Assembly (NCBI GenBank): GCA_008330645.1
Contig: VLTN01000007.1
Coordinates: 496,001 to 560,000 of the forward strand
DNA length: 64,000 bases
Source of the DNA: Cafeteria roenbergensis
Lineage: Eukaryota > Sar > Bigyra > Bicosoecida > Cafeteriaceae
Direction: 5' to 3'
Shown here one piece after another: positions 41,601 to 51,000 of the stretch; positions within the stretch are counted from its first letter, which is position 1, and each line of letters opens with the position of its first letter. The notes under the pieces were generated by a model that made no database searches, was not told the origin of the DNA, and saw only the letters and a list, made by a program, of their open reading frames with translations. Both the position numbers and the translations under genes were made by a program.

Positions 41601-41813
41601 GCGTCAGCGCCCCGAGACCGGGCTGGCTCCATCGCATCCACGGCTACGGGCGCCCCAGCGGCCAACGTGTTGCTGCAGAGGCAGCACTCGCCCGATGGCG
41701 CGCCCGCGCATGCCAGCTCTGCCCACGGCGACGCGAGCTCGGCCGCCGAGCGGCACCTTCCGGGCAGCGCCCAGGACGCGGGACAGGCGGACTCCGACCG
41801 TCGGACTGCGTAG
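38610..41813 (+). CDS. WNK/NRBP-family pseudokinase with OSR1-type (CCT) C-terminal domain
   Basis: Four exons: 38610-38708, 38911-38957, 39199-39511, 39735-41813; 845 aa (or start at 38631, MADASAS). The 47-nt second exon restores the kinase N-lobe: ELEGSRDGKR|IYRAVDKDTMFEVAWHEL, with the EVAW motif lacking the beta-3 Lys as in WNK and NRBP kinases. Then EHENLLKVVAKW, VVITEMVDAGTL and KKWCRQILSGLQHLH. The catalytic loop reads LHGDVRLNNIF (Asp157, Arg159 in place of Lys, Asn162), and the DFG/DLG position is Y176-L-D, so the metal-binding Asp is gone. The Gly loop is also degenerate. DIYSFGICLLHMVTGE and NPADRPTAAELLADEWL are normal. A (PA)n linker leads to residues ~600-690 (FEEFKLKRVSVSAHM, YRTVAFTFNRDERNRIASLARELV), resembling the OSR1_C domain that binds RFxV/I motifs. 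Probably a signalling scaffold, not an active kinase. Confidence 0.87.
40263..40310 (+). repeat. GCGCCT hexamer repeat coding (Pro-Ala)n
   Basis: About eight near-perfect GCGCCT units within the pseudokinase linker; flanking (GCA)n and (GCC)n runs extend the Ala/Pro tract from about 40190 to 40360. Confidence 0.8.
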
Positions 41814-42589
41814 TGGCCTGTCGCCGCGCGCCTTGGGCAACATGTGTGCTGAGGAGTGGTGTGGTGTTGCGTCGTGCGGCCCGTCGCTGGTGCTGGCTTG
41901 GGCGTGGGCCGCTGGCCCGCCGGCTTTGCCTGTCAATGCACAGCTTTCGCAGGCGCCGTGGCCTGCCGCCAGGCTCGGGGCCTTTGCACCAGTCAAGTTT
42001 GCGGGGGTGTTGCGCCTCACACACAAGCTGCAGGGAGGACAGAGGTGGCCAGCCATGGACGCGCAGGAGCGCGGTCACTGGCGCGCAGGCTCCAGGGGTG
42101 CCGGGTGAGGGAATGCGATGCGCGATTGGGCCGAGCGGCTGCCAACGAGGGCGAGCTGGCGGCTGGTGCGCCAATTGCAACCGCAGCAGGCTGCTGCACG
42201 GTTGCGAGGGCGCGCAAGCGCGGGAACTGCGGCAAGCCGCCGGGCATGCCCAGCGGCCATAAGGCAGGCAAGCCGTGCCAGCGGCTTGGCCGCGGGGCAA
42301 TGTCATCGCCGGCGTGGCACGAGGAGCTGGGGCGTTTTCCGCGCCATGAGGGCGTGCCCAGCGGACCACTGGGGGAACTGCAGCATTGGTGGCATGCACG
42401 GTGCGTGCGGCGGCACACTGGCCCGCGTGCAGCAGGCAAGTGGGCGGAGGAGAACTGGACAGGAACCATGAGGAAGTCGTCGGGCGCAAGAGCCGCATGG
42501 CTCGCCCTGGCGCCCGCATGTTGAGGCGGGGAGGGGACGGGAGGGGACGGGAGTGGAGGAGAGGAGAGGGGAAGGGAGGGGGGAGCCGC
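41814..42589. other. Convergent gap with a polypurine tract
   Basis: 776 bp between the ends of the pseudokinase gene and the aminomutase gene. It contains a nearly pure G/A tract at about 42522-42588 (GGGGA/GGAGA units) just beyond the aminomutase stop codon. Open frames here are compositional and lack protein features. Confidence 0.5.
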
Positions 42590-43975
42590 TCAACCTTCGT
42601 CGGCGGGGGACTGGTAGAGCTGTCCGCTGGAGGCACCTTTCCGGACAATTTCAGCAAACTCGTCCTCGAAGAAGAACTTTTCAGCCCCGAAGGCTGGCTT
42701 GAGGTCGTCGAGCCAGACCGCCTTGTCGTCGTACGCAGCGAAGAAGGGCTTCTCGGCCCAGGCAGGGTTGCGGGCCTGAAGGAACTTGAACACCATGACC
42801 TTCTCGCCGTTGACGTCAGCAGGGCCGATGTAGTGCACCTTCCCGGGGTCGCAGCTCATGGAGGGCCCGCGCACGGTCCTTGCCAGGCCGGACTGCTGCG
42901 TGAAGGCCTCGGTGAAAATGTCGTAGGCCTTGACGAGCGGCACGTTGAAGTACTCCCTGGGACCAGTGTCCCTGCTGACGAAGAAGTAGTAGGGCACGCA
43001 GCCGAGGCGAACCTGCTCCTTCCACATGCGGGCCCAGGCGGCGGCGTCGTCGTTCACGTGGCCCACGAGGGGGGCCTGGGTGCGAATCTGGGCGCCGGTG
43101 TTGCGGATGCGACGGATGGCCTCGCGCACGACGGGGGTCCCGAGCTCGGCTGGGTGGGTGAAGTGTGCCATGATCGACACGTGCTTGCCGGCCTTGACAG
43201 CGTCCTCAAGCAGACGGAGCATAGGATCAGCGTCGGCATCCGTGACGAAGCGGTACGGCCAGTACGCGAGAGACTTGGTGCCGATGCGGATGGTCTGAAC
43301 GTGGTCGTGCTCGGCCGAGTTGAGAATGGGGCGGATGTACCTTCCCATCTGCTCGGCGGTCATCACCATGGGATCGCCGCCGGTGAGCAGCAGGTCTGAG
43401 ATGACCTTGTTCTTTGCGAGGTACTGGGCGAGGAGCTCGGCGTCCTTGTTCGCGAACTGCAGCGGGCTGCCCACCGAAACGAATTGCGCCCATCGGAAGC
43501 AGTACGTGCAGTATGCGTGGCAGTACTGCGCCTCGGTGGCAAAATGCAGGGCCGTCTCCGGGTACTTGTGCTGCAGTCCCGGCAGCGCCTCGCCTGACAC
43601 CTTCGGTACGTTGAGCGTCTTTTGCCCCGCGGGGTGCGGGTTGAGCTTGGCGCGGATGCTGTTCGCCTCGTCCTGCAAGCGAACACCCTTGCCCTCGCCG
43701 CTCTCGATGAGCGCGCGCATGTGCGCGGTGGACTCCTCGTCAAGCATCTCGGGCTGAGGTACCACAAGCTGGAAGATAGGGTCCGTAGGGGCGTCCTCCC
43801 AGCGGATCAGCTCCTCGACGACGTAGTTGTTGGTTCGCATCGGGAGCACCGTCGCTGGCGTGTAAAAGTCCAGCCACCTGGCCGCGACATCGGGGGGCGC
43901 ATGTGCTTCGAGAAGCCCCTTGATGCTGCGCTTGGTCAGGACTTGGTACTCTTTTGCCGCGACCTGCTCCGCCAT
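42590..43975 (-). CDS. Lysine 2,3-aminomutase-family radical SAM enzyme
   Basis: KamA-family enzyme, 461 aa. The best-known members convert L-lysine to beta-lysine by a radical mechanism using a [4Fe-4S] cluster, S-adenosylmethionine and pyridoxal phosphate. Cluster motif CHAYCTYCFRW: Cys152, Cys156, Cys159, with the following Arg conserved. LLTGGDPMVM is the SAM-contact motif, AHFTHPAEL matches THFNHPxE, and Lys379 in SCDPGKVHYIG is the PLP Schiff-base lysine. The C-terminal ~60 residues (FFAAYDDKAVWLDDL...) replace the usual tetramerisation tail. No mitochondrial leader follows ATG 43975; the frame stays open further upstream, so an alternative start exists. The family also contains glutamate 2,3-aminomutase and the EF-P-modifying EpmB, so the substrate is open. 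The family is mainly bacterial and archaeal and rare in eukaryotes, so transfer is likely. Confidence 0.9.
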   Translation of the reverse strand: MAEQVAAKEYQVLTKRSIKGLLEAHAPPDVAARWLDFYTPATVLPMRTNNYVVEELIRWEDAPTDPIFQLVVPQPEMLDEESTAHMRALIESGEGKGVRLQDEANSIRAKLNPHPAGQKTLNVPKVSGEALPGLQHKYPETALHFATEAQYCHAYCTYCFRWAQFVSVGSPLQFANKDAELLAQYLAKNKVISDLLLTGGDPMVMTAEQMGRYIRPILNSAEHDHVQTIRIGTKSLAYWPYRFVTDADADPMLRLLEDAVKAGKHVSIMAHFTHPAELGTPVVREAIRRIRNTGAQIRTQAPLVGHVNDDAAAWARMWKEQVRLGCVPYYFFVSRDTGPREYFNVPLVKAYDIFTEAFTQQSGLARTVRGPSMSCDPGKVHYIGPADVNGEKVMVFKFLQARNPAWAEKPFFAAYDDKAVWLDDLKPAFGAEKFFFEDEFAEIVRKGASSGQLYQSPADEG

Positions 43976-44384
43976 GTTATGCAGCGGCGAAGCGTTTGTG
44001 CGAACTTGCTGCGACCCAGCAACGCACGGACCAAGCACGAGCAAGGACAGTTTGCGCCGCGCAGACAGCCCTTCCCACTCCCAAGCACGGACAAGCTCCC
44101 TGCCCCCAGTCAAACCCAAGGAAGGGGCGTGCTTTGCGGCCGTGTCTGGGCTCGGAGCTACGTGCGAAGCGCCCGGAGCAGCATGCGCCATCACGAGGCG
44201 CGAAGAATTCCCGCCTACCCGCTTGCCCCGCCCCGCTTGCCCACGGGTCATTGGCGGCACCATCGTTGCTGCGTTTCATGCTGGGGGTGTGCCGCAAGTG
44301 GCAACACGGGAGGCGCTGCACGCCGTTGCGTCGCTGCCTTGTCCTCGCAAGCCAGAGGACTTGAGCGAAGTCAGGCGATGCGAG
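43976..44384. other. Gap between the aminomutase and the small spliced gene
   Basis: About 410 bp on the minus side, containing the aminomutase promoter. A frame reading MKRSNDGAANDPWASG on the minus strand (about 44230-44277) has some protein character and could be a further exon of the small upstream gene, but I cannot join it convincingly. Confidence 0.3.
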
Positions 44385-44680
44385 TCAGCTCACGGGCTCC
44401 GTCCCCGCAGCTGCTGCGGCGGCACCCATCACGAACGATGCCAGGTCCGGAGCTTCGGGGGCAGTGGCAGACTGCGGCATCGGGGATCTCAGTCGAGAGC
44501 AAAGCGGCTGGTTGCATTGGTGGCAGAAAGGAGCTCGGCCGCAGCCTCGGCGCTGCAAGGCCAGGAGCGGCTCACAACGAGGTCTGGCGCTGCGCTGGAG
44601 AGTGCTCGGCGCGCGGTGGCGAAGGCGGCCGCCGCGGCCGATGCGGCCAGGCGAGCTGGTCCATGGGCGCGGGCTAGCAT
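44385..44680 (-). CDS. Small spliced gene, putative mitochondrial leader
   Basis: Tentative. Exon 1 44576-44680 (MLARAHGPARLAASAAAAAF..., 35 codons), intron 44472-44575 (104 bp, gtgagc...gccgcag, phase 0), exon 2 44385-44471, giving 63 aa that end APDLASFVMGAAAAAAGTEPVS. Exon 1 has the Arg/Ala/Ser make-up and absence of acids of a mitochondrial presequence, with a possible cleavage site near RRALSSAAP. A further GTGAGC just before the stop could be another donor, in which case the protein continues into an exon I could not place. No family recognised. Confidence 0.35.
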
Positions 44681-45039
44681 TGTCCAAGCGAGTGCCGAGC
44701 TGTGCGTCGTCGATCGATGATCGGTGTGTGGCTCCACCGCATCCGGCTGCCATCGACTGCGGCACGCCTGCGGCTGCTCTGCACTGGCTCTGCGGTGGCT
44801 TTCCCGCGAGGGCGGCGTGGTGGCAGCCCACCCGCCAGCGGCGCCACGGGGGAGAGCCGAAGCCAGGCAGCGCGCCGGCGGAACCGTCTGCGTGCGTGCC
44901 CGAATGGCCGCAGCGTGCCAGCTGGCTGGGACGGCACTGCGAGCCCACAACAAAATTCGAGTGCAGCGATTCCCAGCCACTCAACAACACTGGCGCGCGC
45001 AGCAAAGAGCGCTGGGCTGCACGCCCGCGCGGCGGGAGG
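44681..45039. other. Gap upstream of small gene, downstream of the 2221-residue gene
   Basis: About 360 bp. Open frames only reflect base composition. It should contain the small gene's promoter and the large gene's 3' UTR. Confidence 0.35.
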
Positions 45040-48000
45040 TCATGCCTGAGCCACGGGGCGGGTCGCGGCTGGCGCGCTAGAGCCGCCACCGCAGCACGCG
45101 CATCCAAGACGCGCCCAGAAGCCTTTGGCGACAACCGGCGGAGGGGGCGCGGTGGCACCCGCCTCGGCGCCATCGCCAACGCCTTGCGCGCTCGCGGTGC
45201 GGCTGCCAGGCTGGGCATTCAAGTCTGGGCCCGCTGCAGGAGCGCCAGCTTCGCCGCCGGCCGGAGCAACCGAGGGCTCCGCACTCCCAGCCCCGGCCCC
45301 ACCCGCACTCCCAGCGTCCACGCGTGCGCGCACTGCCGCCCCCCCCTGCCGCTCCGGCTCTGCCTCGCGCCACTCCCCCGGCCGCTGTGCGTCCGTGGAC
45401 TGGCCGCCGTGGCCGGCAGCTGGCTGCGCGCCCGCGCCAGCCCCGCGCCCGCCTGCTTCCAGGTTGTCCCCGTCCTCATCCGTGCTGCGCGTGATGCCGA
45501 GGTCGGACCCCAGCTGGCTCGCGTCTTCCGCGCTGGATCCGATCCCGCCCGCTGCGGTGGCTGCCCCGTCGTCATCAAAGTCTCTGCCGAACTCAGCCGT
45601 GCCGCCAAAGCTGCTCAAGTTGCGCCGTCTGCCGCCCAGCGGAGTGGGCACGCCCATTGGCGTATCCAACCCGTCAATGTGAAGGCCAGGGGTGTCGGCA
45701 TCTCCCGGCGCGCAGCTCTCCGGGCGAATCCGCGTCAGCCGCCGCCGGCCGTCGGGCGAGTGCACGGGCGACCGAATAACCACCTGGGGCCGACCGTCGG
45801 CCCCGCTGGCCCTGTCAACCCCGTCAGCTCCAGAGCCGCTGCCAGCGCGGCCCCTGGCGCCGGCTGCCGGGGCAGAGGGTCCCCCGGTCCCTGCCACGGC
45901 CCCGGCCGAGTCCACCCGGCCGCTTCGAAGCGAGGGTTCCGGCACAGACCCGACCCCGCCTCGCGCGGCGCCTGGCGGAGACGCGGGAGAGTGACCAGCC
46001 ACTCCTCCCGCCGTGCCTGGCCCTGCTCCGCTGCTGCTCGTGGGTGCGGCAGACCGCCCCGCCGGCGACGAAACCGCTCCAGGCGAGGCGCCAGAAGCCG
46101 GGCTGCTCGTGCCTGGAGGCGAGTCAGCGTCGCTTCCCCGGCGCATGACGTCATCGAGTGCTCGCGGCGCGCCAGAGGCCCGCCCCCGCTGCCCGATGCC
46201 ATGGCCTGCGTCGGCACTTGGGTGGCCTGCAGCCAGCTCCCAGCGCGCCGCCCCAGCACCTGCTGCTCCAGCTCCAGCGCCAGCGCCAGCGCCAGCGCCA
46301 GCTCCCGTTCCCGCAGCAGCTGACGCCGCTGGCGCTGCCACGGACTCAGCTGCGCTGCGGCCTGCGGCCGAGGCAGAGCCACTTCGCTCGCCAGCACCGG
46401 GCGCGGCGCCCTTGCCTGCGAGGCGCGTCCCTGGCCTGATAGCCACGCCCCCGCCCATGGCACCTGCCGCGTGACCCGGTGCCGCCGCAGGGGCAGCGAT
46501 CTCCACCTCCCCGGGATGCGCGTCGTGCTCGCCGCGCACCGTGGGAGGGGCCGCTGCAGGGGCAGCGGAGGCTGACTGCGCCGCGATGGACGCGGCAGAG
46601 CCGCTTCGTCCCAGGTGGGGGGTCTTGCCACGGACCCGGCGACGGGCATGCTTGGCCGCGTATCCAACACCGCCGCCGCCCCCGCCTCCGGCCCCGGCTC
46701 CACTGACTACAGCCCCAGTCGGGCCGGCAGAGCCTGCCGTGCTCGCAGCGTGCGAGGAAGCTGGCCCAGACCCTCCGGCGGCGCCGCCGCCGGCGGCGGC
46801 GGCTGTGGCGGCGGCCCCTGAGGGCGCGGCTGGCCCAAGCGTGCCGCGGGGCGTGTGGGAAGCGCCCCCCCACATGCTCTCCCGCGACTGCGGCACCGAG
46901 AGGGTGCGGCGGGGGGAGGAGCGGTTGGGGCTGACGGGTGGGGACTGCGGCCCGCGCCGGGGAGAGGTGTCCTTGCTTGCGCTCGCCTGGCGGGAGGGCG
47001 ACGGCGGCTGGGCAAGGCGTGGCGGTGCTCCTCGCGATCGGCTGGCCGCCCGGGCATGAAGGCCCGTCTGAGGTTGCAGCACCCCGTCGTGCGGCTGCCC
47101 CGTCCCTGCCCCCGCGGAGGGCCCAGCCGCGGCGCGAGCCGCGGACGCGTACGTTCCACCAGACGCTACAGCCGGAACGGGCATTGACGACAGCCTTCCG
47201 GCCGCCTCGAGGGAGCGGTGCGGCGGCCGAGGCGGCTCCACCGAGCCAGACGTCTGGCGGTACCTGCCGCTGTGAGAGGGGCCAACGCAGGCGGGCAGCT
47301 CCCAGCCGTCAGCAGGCGGCGCGTTGGGGGCTGGCGGCTGCTGCGAGTCTGCGGGGGGCGCGCCCGCGGTGGCCGCTGCCACTGCGCCGCCGGCTGGACC
47401 CGCCAGCGCTTGCGCTGCCGCCGTTGCCCCTCCTCCCGCGTCCGCTGCTGCGGCGGGCGACTCGCCCCGTTGCGCCCTGGATGCGGCGGTGCTGTCAACG
47501 GTGGGCCCTCCTCCAGCCGGAGCAGCGGCACGCCAGTCCCCGCCCCGGCGGGAGGGCGAGCGCGAGGGCGACACGCCACGCGGCGCTGCGTACCTCCCAC
47601 CGCCGGCTGCGCCGGTGCCAGACGACGCCGCGGACGCGCGGTGCTGCCGCGCGTAGCCACCCGTGCCCTGCCCGGCTGGCCTCGACCCGACTCGCGACAC
47701 CGCCCTGGATCCCACGCGAGAGCCAGCGCGGCTCGGACGGCCGGAGGAAAGGGCTGCCGTCCTGGACGCGTAGCCAGAGCCCGCCCCTGCTCCAGCTGCG
47801 GCGTGGGCCGGCGTGGCGTGGCGCAACCCAAACTCGCCCCTGCTTCCCCCGGCCTCTGGACCCAGGCTGCGACCGCGCGAGGCGCCAGCGCCGCCGCCTT
47901 CGAGGCGAGACGCCCTCCACCCTCCTCGGGGGGACCCGCCGTCGGCCGGCGAAGCGGCCCCGAGCGCCACTGGCGGCATGTCAGCGCCGCCCGAAAAGAC

Positions 48001-51000
48001 CGATGACGCGGCTCTGCCGGCCCGCCGCGCGCCTGCCACGCTGCTGGCCGCGGAGCTGCGCGGCCCGTGCGCCCTTCCGCTCTTGGAGGCGCCGGGCTTG
48101 GGCCCCGGCCCTGGCCCCTGCGCTGGTGCCGGCGCCGCGGATCGTCGGCCGGAGTTCCCCGCCCTGGATCCGACGTTGCTCGGCCTTGCCATGGCCGCTG
48201 AGCGACGCGCCGCAGCTCTTGCAACGGCAGTGGGGCGGGGCTGCGGCGAGGCCGGCGCGCTCGACCCTGCAGGCTTGACGGCCCGCGATGCAACGGACCT
48301 CGGAGCGACACCCCTCCCCCGGCCTGCCCGCGCGCGGGGGGGTGACACCGGTGCGCCGGGCCTCCCAGGGGCGCCCGTGCGCCTGCCCGCGGCGGAGCCA
48401 TGCCTGTCCCCCGGGGCGGCTGGGGCGTTCGGCCTGGCCCTCCTGCTGGCCACGGCTGCCGGGGGGGGCGGCGGCTGCCTGCGCCCGCTGCCGCGAGAGC
48501 CCGCCTGGCTGGAGCGCCCGCCCTCTGACCGGCTCGAGGGCCAGCCGCCGTAGCCGAGTCTGGCGGCGGGCCGGGGAGCGGCGTCCGGCGCATAGCCGCC
48601 AGCCTGCTGGTCGAGGTGGCGTGCAGAGCCTGGGCCGGGCGCGAACCCCTCGGGGCGGTCCGGGCGCCCCAGGCGCGAGCCGCGGCCTTCGCTGCCGGAC
48701 CCAGCGGTGCTTCGCGAGCGCAGGCGCATGGCACCCTGCCCGCGCGGTCCGCCGCTGCGACGCCTGGCCAGCCCGTTGGACAGCGTTCCCTCACGCGCGC
48801 CGCTGCGGTCGAAGCCCGTCGAGTACCCGTCCCGGGCGCCGATGATGCCGTGAACGGGCGGCGGCGAGGTCGGCATGATCCTGGGACCGATGTCGGCTCC
48901 ACCGTCCAGCCAGGACTCGTTCGAGCCGTCAGACCCCTCGGACGCTTGGCCGTGATCAACGCCGTCGTTGCTTGTCCCGGCGGGGCCAGCAGCGGCGCCG
49001 CCTGCAGCGCCACCGCGAGCAGCGCGGAACCCTGCGGCTCTGCCGGACCCTCCCCCGGACTTGCTCGCGCTGGGGCCTCTGCTCGCGCCGCTTGCCCCGC
49101 TGATGGACGTCGGCTGGGGGGGTCCGGCAGGCGCCTGGGGCGGCCACCTGGCCGCCGCTGCGCCTGCGTCGCCGCCTGCGCCGGGGCGTGACCGTGACTT
49201 CGCCCCCGACCCCCTCCCCTTGCTAGCAGAGCTGCCTGCGCCGCTGGTGCTGCGGAGGTGTCTGTGGCGGCCAGTCCTCGAGCCCCTGCCGCGTGACGCG
49301 GCCTGGCCGGAGGAAGCGGCCCGGCCCGTGGAGCGCGTCGGCCCGCTCCAGCCCCCCTCGCTGAGGGCTCTTCCGGTGCCTCTGGCCTGTGAAGAGGACG
49401 CCGCCGAGCCGGACTTGTGCCTCCGGTGGCCGTACGCGCCTGCCTGGCCGGCGAGCGGCGGGGCGCCGTTGGGCTTGGCGCCGACGGTGGCGGACAGACT
49501 GGCAGCACCGCCTGCCAGGGCCGCGACAGCGCTGACGGCAGAGTCGGCAGCCGGGCGAGGGGAGGCCTGCAGATGGGCGCCGGGGGAGTCAGACTCGCCG
49601 CTGCCTCCCACGTGCAGCAGGGGCGGCGACGCCGGTTCCAGGTCCGGCGCAACCGCAGCACGGGGTGCAGAGCCATGGCGCTGCCCGCGGCTCTGCCCAT
49701 GGCGCGGCGGGGAGTCCGGGGATGAGACGGCAGCTGCAGCCGGCTGCCCCGAGGTGCTCAGTGGGCCTGCCGTTCCGGTCGCCTGCCTGGACGCCGCCGC
49801 TGCCAGCGCCACCAAATCATCGCTGTGCTCCCCTGCCGCGGGCACTCCTGTAGCTGCAGTCGCTGAGTCTGCCGCTGCTCTGTGTCGCGCCAGCTCGCGC
49901 AGAGCAGCGGCGACGGCCGCGGGGTCAACTCCTCCCACGGGTGCGTCCTCCTCCTCCTCCTCCTCCTCCTCCTCCTCCTCCGCCATCGCCCCCCCGTCGC
50001 CAGATCGATGGCTATGGGCTTCATGCTCTCCCCCACGAGCAGTGACGTCGGCACCGTCATCGTGGCCATCGAGTCCTCCTGACACGATGTGCTCTGCCGA
50101 CTCCGCCTCCGCCCCGGCCGGCTCCACTTCAGCAACCAGCTCGCCGCCCCAGTCCCGCGAGGCAGCAGCGCTGCGCTCTGCGCGGTTTCGCCCCCTCTGC
50201 TCAGCGCCAGCGTGGCCCGCACGGGCCCCGTCCGAGCCGCCAACGCGCCCGCCGCTGTCGCCGCCGCCGCGCAGCGACGGCCTCGCGCTTGCGTTTGCGC
50301 GAGCGAGGGCGAGGGCCGCGTCCGCGGCGGACGGGATTCCCCAGCTGCGGCCGGGGGAGCTGCCTGCCTCGCTGGCGCTCGTCGTCGCGCTGCTCATGAC
50401 GCCATCGCCTGCCCTGCCGTGAGCTGCAGGCGCGGCCTGCCGGGCGGGGCTTCTATCCCGCGGGGAGCCACCGAGTGGAGACGGAGGCGGCAGCGCAGCC
50501 GGGGCACCTAGCCGCCAGGGCTGGCCATGGCCGCCGCCGCCGCCGCCGCCTGTGACGCCGCCAGCAGCCGGGCTGGGCGGAAGCACCCCCGCCGCCTCCC
50601 GCAGCGCAGCCTCTGCCGCCTCCGCCGCACTCCGCAGTCCTCCTCCTCCTCCACCTCCACTGGCCTCGCCGCCACCACCCCCGCCGTGGCCATACCGGCC
50701 GCCGCCGCTAGGAGCTGATGCCGCCGTTGGCGCCAGTCCGAGGCTGTGCGCGACTGACTGGGCCGACCAGTCGGCTCTGCCGCTGGAGGCATCGGCAGGG
50801 CCGTAGCCAGCTCGCGCTACGCCGCTGGCGGGAGCAGCGCCGGAGTTCGCCGGCGTGCGGAGGCTGTCCGAGCCAGCCGCGCCACTGCTGCTCGGCCGGC
50901 CGCTACTGGGGCGGCTTCGGCTCTGCCGGCCGGGAGAGACAGCAGCAGCAGCAGCAGCAGTGGCAGAGCCTGCCGCACCGGCGGCGTCAGCGTGCTGCTG

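Noticed and set aside
41814-42589. Several 100-340-codon open frames in the convergent gap
   Set aside because: No domain, poor protein composition and no plausible start context; treated as intergenic.
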